In this document: positions 35,044-44,654 of the stretch, piece after piece
Layout: each line of letters begins with the position of its first letter
Numbering within the stretch: the first letter of the stretch is position 1
Origin: Hahellaceae bacterium
GTDB lineage: Bacteria; Pseudomonadota; Gammaproteobacteria; Pseudomonadales; Oleiphilaceae
Direction: 5' to 3'
Length of the DNA: 64,000 nt
NCBI GenBank assembly: GCA_024234505.1
Contig: JACKOD010000003.1
Location: 310,001 to 374,000, forward strand
Position numbers and translations under genes: made by a program
Notes under the pieces: model-generated
What the model was told of the DNA's origin: nothing
Databases searched by the model: none
The model's input: only the letters and a program-made list of their open reading frames with translations

Positions 35044-36471
35044 ATGATTCCTGTCATCGCCCTTGTCGGGCGTCCCAATGTGGGGAAGTCGACGTTGTTC
35101 AATCGGCTTACTCGTTCCAAAGATGCTATTGTTGCGGATCTTCCCGGATTAACCCGGGATCGCAAGTATGGCGAGGGACGCTATGAAGATCGTAAATTTA
35201 TTGCGATAGATACGGGTGGCATTACCGGTGAAGAAGAAGGGATTGATGCGGCCATGGCACAGCAGTCTGAACTTGCCATGGATGAAGCCGATATTGTTTT
35301 TCTGGTGGTTGATGCGCAGGCGGGGCTGACTGCCAGTGATGATTTCATCGCTCGTAAACTTCGAACCAGAAATAAGTCGGTTTTTCTTATCGTTAACAAA
35401 GTTGATGGAATGGATTCCGATGTGGCGGCTGTCGAGTTTTATCGTCTCGGATTTGAAAATATTCGAATGACCGCAGCAGCCCATAATCGGGGTGTTAAAG
35501 CGCTGATCGAAGAAATTCTGGAGTTGTTTCCTTTGCCGGAATCTTCCGATGAAGGCGAGGATGAAGATAAAGGTATTCGCATAGGTATTATCGGTCGACC
35601 CAACGTTGGAAAATCAACGCTGGTTAATCGCATGCTGGGTGAGGAGCGGGTGGTGGTGTTTGATCAACCCGGCACCACCCGGGATAGTGTGTACATACCA
35701 TATGAGCGAAATGGTAAGCCTTATACACTTATTGATACCGCAGGTGTGAGACGGCGCAAGAATATTAAGGAAGCCGTTGAGAAGTTTTCTATCATTAAGA
35801 CACTCAAGGCCATTGAAGACTCCAATGTTCTTGTCATGTTGATCGATGCCCGGGAAGGGTTGGTTGATCAGGATATGCACTTGATAGGCTTTGCCATCGA
35901 AGCCGGCCGTGCGTTGGTCTTAGCTGTGAATAAGTGGGATGGCATGACGCCTGATCAGCGTGACGATGTTCGCAGAGAACTCGATCGCCGTTTAAATTTT
36001 CTTGATTGGGCGCGGATTCATTTCATTTCTGCCAAACACGGTACGGGTGTGGGAGATTTATACCGCTCGGTGGAAGATGGTTATCGCTCAGCGATGGCAA
36101 AATGGCCAACCAATAAGCTGACACGTCTTCTGGAGGATGCGATCACACTGCATCAACCGCCTATGGTAAAGGGGCATCGCATTAAGCTGCGTTATGCACA
36201 CCAGGGGGGATCGAATCCTCCGCGGATCATTGTGCATGGAAATCGTACAGATGATGTGCCTGGCAGCTATAAGCGCTATCTGGAAAATACCTTTCGCAAG
36301 GCATTGAATGTGGTAGGTACGCCGATTCTTTTCGAGTTCAGGGCGGGTGAAAACCCCTATGCAGATAAGGTAAATACGTTGACGGTGCGTCAGAAGGCCA
36401 AGAAGGCGCGCATGATGAAACATGTTTCAAAAATCAAACGTAAAGAAAAAAGAGCCAAAAAGAAAGCCTGA
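35044..36471 (+). CDS. der: Double GTPase Der (EngA), ribosome assembly factor
   Basis: Der is the essential GTPase for 50S ribosomal subunit assembly and is unique in having two G domains. The first has GRPNVGKSTLFNRL (residues 8-21), DTGG and NKVD; the second has GRPNVGKSTLVNRML (about 184-198), DTAG and NKWD. A C-terminal KH-like domain follows, with a strongly basic tail (KRKEKRAKKKA). Length (475) is normal. A terminator just downstream ends the unit. Confidence 0.97.
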   Translation: MIPVIALVGRPNVGKSTLFNRLTRSKDAIVADLPGLTRDRKYGEGRYEDRKFIAIDTGGITGEEEGIDAAMAQQSELAMDEADIVFLVVDAQAGLTASDDFIARKLRTRNKSVFLIVNKVDGMDSDVAAVEFYRLGFENIRMTAAAHNRGVKALIEEILELFPLPESSDEGEDEDKGIRIGIIGRPNVGKSTLVNRMLGEERVVVFDQPGTTRDSVYIPYERNGKPYTLIDTAGVRRRKNIKEAVEKFSIIKTLKAIEDSNVLVMLIDAREGLVDQDMHLIGFAIEAGRALVLAVNKWDGMTPDQRDDVRRELDRRLNFLDWARIHFISAKHGTGVGDLYRSVEDGYRSAMAKWPTNKLTRLLEDAITLHQPPMVKGHRIKLRYAHQGGSNPPRIIVHGNRTDDVPGSYKRYLENTFRKALNVVGTPILFEFRAGENPYADKVNTLTVRQKAKKARMMKHVSKIKRKEKRAKKKA

Positions 36472-36492
36472 TTTTTAAAAATCATAAACTTG

Positions 36493-36533
36493 AAAATCCC
36501 GCCAGCGCCAAATGCAACGGCGGGATTTTTTTT
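36493..36533. terminator. Intrinsic terminator between der and pta
   Basis: Stem AAAATCCCGCC pairing with GGCGGGATTTT around a loop of about 14 bases, followed by a T-rich run. The A-rich left arm means that it may also work for the converging pta gene. Confidence 0.85.
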
Positions 36534-36538
36534 GCGCT

Positions 36539-38698
36539 TCAATCCTGTTTATTTTGCGCAGCCTGAACGGCCGTTAGTGCGATCGTAAATACAATATCTT
36601 CTACCAGTGCGCCACGAGATAAATCATTAACAGGTTTTCTCAGCCCCTGAAGCATGGGGCCGATGCTAATGACGTCTGCGCTTCTTTGTACGGCTTTGTA
36701 AGTTGTATTACCGGTATTCAGATCGGGAAATATGAATACCGTAGCTTTTCCCGCCACCGGACTGTTTGGGGCCTTGCTTTTGGCTACACTTTCAATTGCT
36801 GCAGCGTCATATTGCAATGGGCCATCGATAATCAGATCGGGACGCTTTTCACGAGCAATTCGCGTGGCCTCCCTCACTTTGTCAACGTCTTGTCCGCTTC
36901 CGGATGAGCCGGTGCTATAGCTGATCATGGCAACGCGGGGGGGAATACCGAAGGTTTCTGCAGAGGCCGCACTTTGAATGGCGATGTCGGCAAGCTCATC
37001 GGCATTTGGGTCAGGGTTAACCGCACAGTCACCATAGACAAGCACTTGTTCGGGTAAGCACATAAAAAAGACCGATGAAACCACCTTGGCATCCGTTTTG
37101 GTTTTAATCAGTTGTAAGGCGGGTCTAATAGTATTGGCCGTAGTATGGACTGCGCCGGAAACCAGTCCATCAACTTCATTCATGGCAACCATCATGGTGG
37201 CCAGGACAACATTATCTTCAAGTTGGGCTAGCGCCATATCCGGGGCCAGGCCTTTGTGCTTTCTCAGTTCTACCATGGGGCCGACATAACGGTTTCGCAC
37301 GATATCGGGATCTACGATTTCGATGTCACCGGGAAGTTGAATACCTTGGGAGTCAGCCACCATACGAATTTCACTTTCTTTACCGATGAGTATACAGTGC
37401 GCGAGTTTTCTTTCATGGCAGATGACAGCGGCTTGAACGGTTCTTGGTTCATTGCCTTCTGGTAGTACAATTCGTTTCTGGGCTTTGCGAGCACGCTCGG
37501 ACAATTGAAATCTAAATGCCGGGGGAGATAGTCTTGGCTCTTTAACGAGGTTAAAACGGGCTTTTAGCCAGTCAAGGTTGATTGCACTGGCCACAGAATC
37601 CATCACCTTTTCAATACGGTCCAAATCATCTATCGGCACTTCTGTATCAAGTGAAGAGAGCAGTTGTGCCGCAGTAAATGTATCAACTCGGGTAGATAAT
37701 ACGGGTAGCCCTGTTTCCATGGCTCGATGACAAAGTCTGAGGGTTCGAGAGTCGGGCTGGAGATTTCCGGTCAGAACGATACCCGCCAGCGGCACACCAT
37801 TTAATGCTGCCATACAGGTCGCAATAATGACATCTTCCCGATCACCGGGGGTGACAATAAGCGTGCCCGGCGTCAGGTGATCGACCATGTTCGGCACGGT
37901 GCGAGCACAGACTGATATTTGTGAGACTCTGCGCTGCTCTATGTCTCCCCGGTTAATCGCGAGAGTATCCAATACCTTGGCGATATCCAGGGTGCGCGGC
38001 GCAATGAGGTCATAGCGCCAAGGAACAGATCCGATCAGCTTGAAATGCTTGTCGTTAAATATTTTACAGGCCTGTTCGTAGTCGTAACCCGAAAAGCGGT
38101 TGTCGGGCTGACTATCACCAAAAGACAGCGAACGATTTTTGTTCTGAGGTGCGCCCACTTTATTCAATATGCATCCGATAACATCCGGGTCTTGTGGCGA
38201 GCTGAAAATTCGGGCTGCTAATTCAAGATGTTCGTCCAGCGCTGCGGGGGTTAAATTTTTAGGGGCGGCGACGAGAATCACTTCAGCATCGAGGTTTCTG
38301 GCAATTTCAACGTTGAGCTTTGCTGTATAAGGCTCATTCCTGTCAGGGACCAATCCTTCGACAATAATGACGTCGGCGTCTATTGCTGCTTCATTGTACA
38401 GCCCGATGATTTCCTCCATGAGGGTATCGGTTTTCTTCTGACTGACCAATGTCTGGGCATATTTGAGACTTAAAGGCTTGGGTGGGGACAGTAGTGTTTT
38501 GGCTCCGATAAAGTGAACCGACAAATCGCGGGTCGGGGCGTCAGAATAGGTGCTTTCAGTACTTTGTGATACAGGTTTAAAAAAATGTACTCGAGCCCCT
38601 GCCGCATCCAGTGCTCTGACGAGACCAAGGCAGATAGAGGTCAGGCCGGAATGCAACGCTGTGGGCGCGATAAAGAAAGTTTTGGGTGCAGTGGGCAT
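36539..38698 (-). CDS. pta: Phosphate acetyltransferase Pta (long form)
   Basis: Pta converts acetyl-CoA and phosphate to acetyl phosphate. The 719-residue protein is the long, three-part version. It has an N-terminal P-loop/DtbD-like domain (FFIAPTALHSGLTSICLGLVRAL), a central DRTGG domain (about residues 215-330) and the C-terminal catalytic PTA domain (about 390-715). The last has RIVLPEGNEPRTVQA, VDGLVSGAVHTTANTIRPALQ, VNPDPNADELADIA and FPDLNTGNTTYKAVQR. It is convergent with der. No acetate kinase gene is next to it, although ackA often pairs with pta. Confidence 0.96.
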   Translation of the reverse strand: MPTAPKTFFIAPTALHSGLTSICLGLVRALDAAGARVHFFKPVSQSTESTYSDAPTRDLSVHFIGAKTLLSPPKPLSLKYAQTLVSQKKTDTLMEEIIGLYNEAAIDADVIIVEGLVPDRNEPYTAKLNVEIARNLDAEVILVAAPKNLTPAALDEHLELAARIFSSPQDPDVIGCILNKVGAPQNKNRSLSFGDSQPDNRFSGYDYEQACKIFNDKHFKLIGSVPWRYDLIAPRTLDIAKVLDTLAINRGDIEQRRVSQISVCARTVPNMVDHLTPGTLIVTPGDREDVIIATCMAALNGVPLAGIVLTGNLQPDSRTLRLCHRAMETGLPVLSTRVDTFTAAQLLSSLDTEVPIDDLDRIEKVMDSVASAINLDWLKARFNLVKEPRLSPPAFRFQLSERARKAQKRIVLPEGNEPRTVQAAVICHERKLAHCILIGKESEIRMVADSQGIQLPGDIEIVDPDIVRNRYVGPMVELRKHKGLAPDMALAQLEDNVVLATMMVAMNEVDGLVSGAVHTTANTIRPALQLIKTKTDAKVVSSVFFMCLPEQVLVYGDCAVNPDPNADELADIAIQSAASAETFGIPPRVAMISYSTGSSGSGQDVDKVREATRIAREKRPDLIIDGPLQYDAAAIESVAKSKAPNSPVAGKATVFIFPDLNTGNTTYKAVQRSADVISIGPMLQGLRKPVNDLSRGALVEDIVFTIALTAVQAAQNKQD

Positions 38699-38914
38699 AA
38701 ATATCTCGATTTTGAAAATGGTTGTCGTCTGATAGATATCTCCCGGATGACGAATGCGTTTTTTCGCTGAGTCATCGTTATGGCGAGAGTATATTTTGAA
38801 TTCAGCAACGCGGGCATTACTGATACGCCTTTTCCTTCATGGAGCCAGCGAAAGTATGGTAGCGCACAACAATGAACTAGCTATTGATGTGCGCTAAGTG
38901 AAATGTGAGCTACA

Positions 38915-41410
38915 TCACGCTTCTATGGCGGATTTATCGTGATTCAACACCCATTTAACAAAGTCGTCCGCCGGCACCGGGCGATTGAAATAATAGCCTT
39001 GTGCGAAATCGCAATTATGTGACTTAAGGAAGTTGAGTTGGTCGACTTCTTCGACACCCTCTGCAATGACTTTCAGACCCAAACTGTGAGCCATGGTAAT
39101 AATGGCTTTCACTAATGCGGCATCTTCCTGTTCTTTTATAACGTCCTGCACGAATGACTTATCAATTTTCAGAGTATCGAATGGATAGCTTTTGAGGTAA
39201 CCCAGGGCGGAGTAACCAGTACCAAAATCATCAACAGAAAGGCGCACACCGAAGCTGTCCAATGTTGAAAGGATATGATAGGTCTCGATGGTGTCATCAA
39301 GAATGAGACGCTCTGTGATCTCCAGTTCGAGATGATGTGCCTGTAATTCATTTGTGCTGAGGATGCGTTCGACCATGTTGATGAAATTCGCATCGCGAAA
39401 TTGTCGCGGGGATACGTTGACCGCGATGGTCAGTTGCAGGTCATGTTTGTCTTGCCAGGTCTTTATATCTTTACAGGCGGTTTCCATCACCCATTCCCCG
39501 ATGGGAATGATCAGCCCTGTTTCTTCTGCTAGCGGAATGAATCGGTCGGGTGAGACCAGTCCCATGGCCGGGTTTATCCAGCGAATAAGGGCTTCTGCAC
39601 CGATGAGTCGACCGGTAGAAGCCTCGACGATCGGTTGGTAGTAAAGTTCGAGCTCATTCAACTCAAGTGCCCTGCGTAAGCGGCTTTCTATCTGCAAACG
39701 CTCATGTGATTGTTGCTTCATTTCAGGTGAAAAGCGCTGGTAGGCGCTCTTGCCTTTGTTTTTCGCCTGATACATTGCAGAGTCAGCGTGCTGAAGCAAA
39801 GTGCTACTGTTATCGCTATCTGTGGGGTAGATAGCAATACCAATGCTGGTCGATACAAAAACTTCCTGATTGTTCAGTATATAAGCATGTGAAAAGGTTT
39901 GCAGAATGCGCTCTGCCACCTGTTCTGTCGCAACCGGATCTGTTAATGAAGGTAAAATAATCAGAAACTCATCCCCTCCCAATCTGGCCACTGTACTCGT
40001 GCCGCGCAAACAGGAAGAGATTCTGCGTGACGCTTCAATCAACAGGGTATCACCGCTATCGTGTCCCATGGTGTCGTTGATGTGCTTGAAGTTGTCAAGA
40101 TCAAGAAACATCAGGCCGACTAACAACTCATCCCGACGGGCTTGAGCTAACGCCAGCTTTAATCTGTCCAGCGCCAGCATTCGATTGGGTAACCCGGTCA
40201 GAATGTCGTAATTGGCCTGACGAAGTAATTGTTGTTCGTAACGTTTTCGAATACTGATATCTTCGCCAAGTATCAGGTAGTGTGTTGGCTCTTTGTCTTC
40301 GCCCGTAATTGGGGTAATAACGACTTGCTCCCAAAAGCGTTCGCCATTCTTACGGGTGCTGTGTATCTCTCCCTGCCACACGCCCACGCGCTCTACTTGC
40401 TGTTGAATCGTTTCCCATAACTGGTGTGTTTCACCATCGCGTTGTTCGCCAGAAATGTCCCTTGGTTGGCGCCCAACAATTTCATCTGCCGAGTGGCCGG
40501 TGAGTTGCCCGAATTTATAGTTTGCGTACTCGATATGCCAGTTTCTATCGCAGATTAGAACCGAGGAGGGGCTTTGCTGGATTGCGAGGGAAAGCTTTCG
40601 AATTTCCTGCTCGTTTTCGCGCTGCTTTTGAAGATCATTAAGCAGCGTGGTACGCATTTGGTTGATTGCGTCTGTTACTTTGCTCAGTTCGTCTTCTCTA
40701 TTGTAGGTTGTAATGGGCCTGTCTAATGAGAGCGTGGCGTCCAACGCATTAAGTTTGAGATTTCTGGCGAAGTCGGCCATTTTCGAAAGATGTCGACTCA
40801 CTAATGATTGAAAAATCCATAAAATAAGAATGGATATAAAAAACGTTTTAAAAGTTTGCGTCGTTAGAATGACTATCACTTTTTGCCTGAGCTGAGCATA
40901 AATCTCTTCCAGGCTTGCAGTAATGGTAAGTTCTCCGAGCGTGTATACATCATCCCCCTGATGAACCAGCGGAAATTTATGTGAAATGGTGGCGATATCG
41001 GGATTCGGATTACCCATCACAATTTCCTGGTCGGGGTAGATCTTCAGTTTCAGATAAATGATATCGGGAAGATTTAGAATACCTTGCAGTTGAACCTGTA
41101 GCAGTTTCAAGTCAAGCGACCAGAGACTTCTTGACAGGCTGCTCATATAACCTGTTTCTATGACGCTAAGGCGCTCATCTACTAGAGACATATCCTGTCG
41201 ATAGTCAGCATAAATTTGAATACTTGCTGCTGTTAGCGTAAAGAGGGAACTCGCCAGCAGAATGTAGGTAAGCATCCTGAACGATAGTGGGGAGCGAGCC
41301 CTGAAGTGGGTAATTTTCTTAATCAGTTTTTGCATGGCAAATTTGAAGTCAGAGTTTTCCCGGTCATGTATTCGTACATTCCTGATAGCGCATGCAGTGA
41401 AATCTGCCAT
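38915..41410 (-). CDS. Membrane-bound PAS-GGDEF-EAL cyclic-di-GMP protein
   Basis: An 831-residue sensor for cyclic-di-GMP turnover. The order is: N-terminal span (about residues 45-65), periplasmic sensor of about 120 residues, second span (about 185-205), HAMP-like linker, PAS domain (about 275-390; SVLICDRNWHIEYANYKFGQLTGHS shown in part as WHIEYANYKFG), a GGDEF domain with an intact LGGDEF and no obvious RxxD inhibitory site, and an EAL domain with GAEALIRW, NVSPRQF, EITERLI, DDFGTGYSALGYL and AEGVE. Both catalytic sites look intact, so it could make or break the messenger. The start is uncertain; a Met at 41335 is an alternative. Confidence 0.9.
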   Translation of the reverse strand: MADFTACAIRNVRIHDRENSDFKFAMQKLIKKITHFRARSPLSFRMLTYILLASSLFTLTAASIQIYADYRQDMSLVDERLSVIETGYMSSLSRSLWSLDLKLLQVQLQGILNLPDIIYLKLKIYPDQEIVMGNPNPDIATISHKFPLVHQGDDVYTLGELTITASLEEIYAQLRQKVIVILTTQTFKTFFISILILWIFQSLVSRHLSKMADFARNLKLNALDATLSLDRPITTYNREDELSKVTDAINQMRTTLLNDLQKQRENEQEIRKLSLAIQQSPSSVLICDRNWHIEYANYKFGQLTGHSADEIVGRQPRDISGEQRDGETHQLWETIQQQVERVGVWQGEIHSTRKNGERFWEQVVITPITGEDKEPTHYLILGEDISIRKRYEQQLLRQANYDILTGLPNRMLALDRLKLALAQARRDELLVGLMFLDLDNFKHINDTMGHDSGDTLLIEASRRISSCLRGTSTVARLGGDEFLIILPSLTDPVATEQVAERILQTFSHAYILNNQEVFVSTSIGIAIYPTDSDNSSTLLQHADSAMYQAKNKGKSAYQRFSPEMKQQSHERLQIESRLRRALELNELELYYQPIVEASTGRLIGAEALIRWINPAMGLVSPDRFIPLAEETGLIIPIGEWVMETACKDIKTWQDKHDLQLTIAVNVSPRQFRDANFINMVERILSTNELQAHHLELEITERLILDDTIETYHILSTLDSFGVRLSVDDFGTGYSALGYLKSYPFDTLKIDKSFVQDVIKEQEDAALVKAIITMAHSLGLKVIAEGVEEVDQLNFLKSHNCDFAQGYYFNRPVPADDFVKWVLNHDKSAIEA

Positions 41411-41697
41411 GCCCCCGTTGTGGTTGGACTTGTAAGCATTATTAGAGGTAAACCTAGTCTATCTCTGACAACTACTATTTTTGATAACTATGATCTCTGG
41501 TAACTAATAATAGCTTAGCTTTTGCCTAAGCAAATGAAGGTAAGTATTTTTTTTCTCTGGATGCTCAATTTTTTGCCGGATATCAGTTTCTATAACAATC
41601 ACTTTAAGTCGAAAACAGCAAATTGATAAATATCAATTTATAAGATTTTCTACCACGTTAGAGTTACAGAAAGCAAAAAAAATAGAGGAAACTGATT

Positions 41698-41835
41698 ATG
41701 TATACTGATGTCGTTGTATTGGCTGGAGTGGGGACTGTGCTGTTGGCAATTGCATTTATGGGCGGGTTTGCCTATATGTTTGTTCAAGACGGGAAAAAAC
41801 ATGACCGTCTGGAACAAAACAAAAATAGAGGGTGA
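41698..41835 (+). CDS. Small single-span membrane protein (45 residues)
   Basis: A 45-residue frame with an AGAGGA ribosome-binding site 8 bases before the ATG. The sequence has a single hydrophobic span (about residues 5-25, VVVLAGVGTVLLAIAFMGGF) and a charged C-terminal tail (QDGKKHDRLEQNKNRG), the pattern of a small regulatory or assembly membrane protein. It sits between the starts and ends of two c-di-GMP-type genes on the other strand, with an AT-rich promoter-like region before it. I cannot name the family; small subunits of membrane oxidases and stress peptides have similar shape. Confidence 0.6.
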   Translation: MYTDVVVLAGVGTVLLAIAFMGGFAYMFVQDGKKHDRLEQNKNRG

Positions 41836-41862
41836 GCTTGCATAAACCGGGCGGATGTAGAA

Positions 41863-43074
41863 TTAAGCATCGTTGTGCGCGTTCGCCCAAATGATTGCCT
41901 CGATAAACATTTTGTTTATTTCTACGCTGTCTATTCCTATTTTTGCCAGCAAACCCCAATGTATGTCGTGCCAGTGCGAACTGTCATAATGCTTGACCGT
42001 GTGAAGTGCTAATCCGGGTCTTCCTTTGTAATGCGTGAGCGCGTCACGAATGGTGCCTTGGAGATTGATTTTTTGCAGAATTTCTTGCAACGGCAGGTCA
42101 AAATAGGCGTCCAGGCACGATAGCATCCCAATCGTAAAATAAGTGTCTTTCTGTTCCGGCTCAAGGTGTTCTGCCAGTAGCTCACACTGTCGTGCACGCA
42201 CCAGCGATATGTGACGAAGCGCCAGTGGTTTGTTCTCCAGATTGCTTAGCGCGAGCATACTTGCCCAGCTTTTTACGCGACTGATACCCAGCATCATAAT
42301 GGCCATATGGATCGACTCGATTGGCTGGTTCCGGCGGAAAGCAGCAGAATTAACCAGCTTCAAAAGCTTAAAACTTAGTGACGGATCATGACTAATGATT
42401 TCGTTCAGTTTTTTTACGTCGATTGCCGGGTTTTGTAATTCAGACAACAATTTTAAGACGACAAGTTTGTCTGAGGGCATTTTTTTTCCACGAACAATTT
42501 CAGGCTTACTCAGAAAGTAGCCCTGAAAAAGCGTGCAGCCAAGCTCAAGACAACGTTGATAATCCTCAGGCGTTTCTATTTTTTCTGCCAGTAGCTGTGC
42601 CGGGTATGGTTTGAGCTGAGCAATAGTGGAATCCAGAATGGCTCCATCCATTTGGGGGAGCTCTAGTTTAATAATATCTGCCAGTTCGAGTAAGGGCGCG
42701 TATTTCTTGTCCATGACAAAGTCATCTAAAGCAATTTTGTAGCCTTTTTGTTTCAGTTTTTTTAAAGACGACACGAGATGGTCTGTGATGAGGGTGTCTT
42801 CCAGTACTTCTATCACCAGGTGCTTTGCGTTAAAAGGAGGAGGGGAGTGAATAAGCTCTTCGGTAAAATTGACGAAAGCAGGAAGTCCGCCGGTGATGGA
42901 GGCAATATCGCTTTCTGTAAAGGCATTTAACAGTACCCTTGAGGTAGCCTTATGGCCATCAAATTCCGGCATGTCGAATTCGGTTTCTGGCCTGAACAGC
43001 AATTCGTACGCGACAACTTCTTTTTTCGCATTGTAAATTGGTTGGCGAGCTAAAAGTACGTTTTCTTGCGACAT
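41863..43074 (-). CDS. EAL-like/HDOD signalling protein with degenerate EAL domain
   Basis: A 403-residue cytosolic protein with an N-terminal EAL-like domain (LLARQPIYNAKKEVVAYELLFR; then FVNFTEELI, LVIEVLED, YKIALDDFVMD, LLAEKIET) and a C-terminal HDOD domain (about residues 200-385; NEIISHDPSLSFKLLKLVNSAAF, shown in part as DPSLSFKLLKLVNSAAF). EAL is replaced by ELL and the DDFGTG loop by DDFVMD, so phosphodiesterase activity is unlikely. Proteins of this EAL-HDOD layout act as signalling scaffolds. The start at 43074 gives the family N-terminus (MSQENVLLAR); the frame is open further up. Confidence 0.88.
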   Translation of the reverse strand: MSQENVLLARQPIYNAKKEVVAYELLFRPETEFDMPEFDGHKATSRVLLNAFTESDIASITGGLPAFVNFTEELIHSPPPFNAKHLVIEVLEDTLITDHLVSSLKKLKQKGYKIALDDFVMDKKYAPLLELADIIKLELPQMDGAILDSTIAQLKPYPAQLLAEKIETPEDYQRCLELGCTLFQGYFLSKPEIVRGKKMPSDKLVVLKLLSELQNPAIDVKKLNEIISHDPSLSFKLLKLVNSAAFRRNQPIESIHMAIMMLGISRVKSWASMLALSNLENKPLALRHISLVRARQCELLAEHLEPEQKDTYFTIGMLSCLDAYFDLPLQEILQKINLQGTIRDALTHYKGRPGLALHTVKHYDSSHWHDIHWGLLAKIGIDSVEINKMFIEAIIWANAHNDA

Positions 43075-43227
43075 AAGAATGCAATTCCCGTTAAAACGAA
43101 TGCGGACAAGGTTAAGTGTAGTCAATTGGAAGAATTTGACCGCGCTTAGGCTGAACATCTTTCGCTATACTGAATTCTAAAGCTCAAAAGGCAGGCTGAC
43201 AGTTTCAGAAATGCACCGAGGTGTCGT

Positions 43228-44316
43228 ATGCGTATAGGTATTCCAAAGGAAATAAAAAAGCATGAATATCGCGTCGGAATGACGCCAGCAGGTGTCAGAG
43301 AGTTGGTGGCGTTTGGTCACCAGGTCTTAGTGCAGTATGGTGCGGGAGAGGGGGCTGGTTTTTCCGATGAAGACTATCTTCAGGCTGGAGGGGCGTTGCT
43401 GGATGATGCTTCGTCTGTATACGGTGCCGCAGACTTGATTGTTAAGGTCAAGGAGCCTCAGGCCGCAGAGCGCGCCATGTTGACACCCGGACAAACCATC
43501 TTCACCTACCTTCACCTGGCTCCTGACCGTGAGCAAACGGATGACTTGCTCAAAAGCGGTGCGACTTGCATTGCATACGAAACGGTAACTGCTGATGACG
43601 GCTCGCTGCCGTTGCTTGCGCCTATGTCCGAGGTGGCGGGGAGGTTGTCTATTCAGGCTGGCGCCTATGCACTGCAACGGTCTAATGGTGGGAAGGGGGT
43701 GTTATTGGGCGGGGTGCCGGGTGTTTTGCCAGGGCGGGTTGTTATTCTTGGGGGGGGAGTGGTGGGCTCTCATGCGGCTGAGATGGCCGTTGGATTAGGC
43801 GCAGAAGTTTTTGTACTTGATAAATCACTGAATGCGTTGAGACGACTGGATGCCCGATTTGGCAGCAAATTAAAGACACTATATGCGACAGAAGATTCGA
43901 TGGAGAAGTTGCTGCCCGAAGCAGACTTGGTGGTAGGGGCGGTGCTAGTACCTGGCGGGCAAGCGCCGCATTTGATCCAGAGGAAGCACTTGAACTACAT
44001 GAAATCTGGAACAGTCTTGGTGGATGTGGCTATCGATCAGGGGGGATGTTTCGAAACCTCTCATCCCACGACGCACGACGACCCTACTTTTGTGATTGAT
44101 GGCATTGTTCATTATTGTGTTGCAAATATGCCAGGCGCGGTACCCAAAACGTCTACACTTGCGCTCACTCATGCTACGTTACCTTACGTTATTTTGTTGG
44201 CGAATAAGGGTGTCGAGGGGGCGCTAAATGAAAACAAGGCGTTGCGGGCGGGCTTAAATATCACTGAGGGACGAATCTGTTGTCAGTCGGTTGCGATTGC
44301 ACAGCGAAGGGGTTAA
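43228..44316 (+). CDS. ald: Alanine dehydrogenase Ald
   Basis: Ald converts L-alanine to pyruvate and ammonia with NAD. The 362-residue product has MRIGIPKEIKKHEYRVGMTP, the catalytic Lys in IVKVKEPQ (near residue 74), the active-site His in FTYLHLAPD (near 95), ETVTADDGSLPLLAPMSEVAGR, a glycine-rich NAD loop VVILGGGVVGSHAAEMAVGLGA (core GGGVVGSHAAEMA), and VDVAIDQGGCFETS with NMPGAVPKTST. Length is slightly short but domains are complete. A large bidirectional terminator follows. Confidence 0.96.
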   Translation: MRIGIPKEIKKHEYRVGMTPAGVRELVAFGHQVLVQYGAGEGAGFSDEDYLQAGGALLDDASSVYGAADLIVKVKEPQAAERAMLTPGQTIFTYLHLAPDREQTDDLLKSGATCIAYETVTADDGSLPLLAPMSEVAGRLSIQAGAYALQRSNGGKGVLLGGVPGVLPGRVVILGGGVVGSHAAEMAVGLGAEVFVLDKSLNALRRLDARFGSKLKTLYATEDSMEKLLPEADLVVGAVLVPGGQAPHLIQRKHLNYMKSGTVLVDVAIDQGGCFETSHPTTHDDPTFVIDGIVHYCVANMPGAVPKTSTLALTHATLPYVILLANKGVEGALNENKALRAGLNITEGRICCQSVAIAQRRG

Positions 44317-44341
44317 CGCGGTAGGGATGATAAAGAACGCC

Positions 44342-44391
44342 GAATAAACGAAAAAAGCCGAAGCATGGGCTTCGGCTTTTTTCGTTTATTC
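44342..44391. terminator. Perfect 23-bp inverted repeat, bidirectional terminator
   Basis: The two arms (44342-44364 and 44369-44391) are perfect reverse complements around a 4-base loop ATGG. The GC core (GCCGAAGC) is flanked by A and T runs, so it can terminate ald and also transcription coming the other way through tRNA-Glu. Confidence 0.92.
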
Positions 44392-44433
44392 TTAAACAAC
44401 ATTTTGGCCCTGACAACACTTAAAGAGATTAAG

Positions 44434-44509
44434 TGGCGTCCCCTAGGGGGTTCGAACCCCTGTTACCGCCGTGAAAGGGCGGTGTCCTAGGCCTCTAGAC
44501 GAAGGGGAC
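44434..44509 (-). tRNA. tRNA-Glu (anticodon UUC)
   Basis: A 76-base tRNA on the minus strand starting GTCCCCTTCGTC, with anticodon loop CTTTCAC (anticodon TTC), T-loop TTCGAAC, discriminator G and encoded CCA (44434-44436). The sequence is close to the standard gammaproteobacterial tRNA-Glu. Confidence 0.96.
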
Positions 44510-44546
44510 GCTGTGTTCAGCGGCGTATCGCGTTGAAGTGGCGCGT

Positions 44547-44575
44547 ATATTATTGACCAGAAGGGTGACTGTCAA
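44547..44575 (-). promoter_or_regulatory. Sigma-70 promoter of tRNA-Glu
   Basis: On the minus strand a perfect -35 box TTGACA (44570-44575) and a -10 box TAATAT (44547-44552) are 17 bases apart, about 38 bases before the mature tRNA. Confidence 0.7.
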
Positions 44576-44654
44576 TACTTTTTTACGATTTTTGCTAAAT
44601 GCCATTTTCCCCTCTTTGTACGCATCGAATATACAGGCTTTAAATATGGCAATA

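Noticed and set aside
36539..38698. Loss of ackA as a notable event
   Set aside because: ackA is often unlinked from long-form pta, so its absence here says little.
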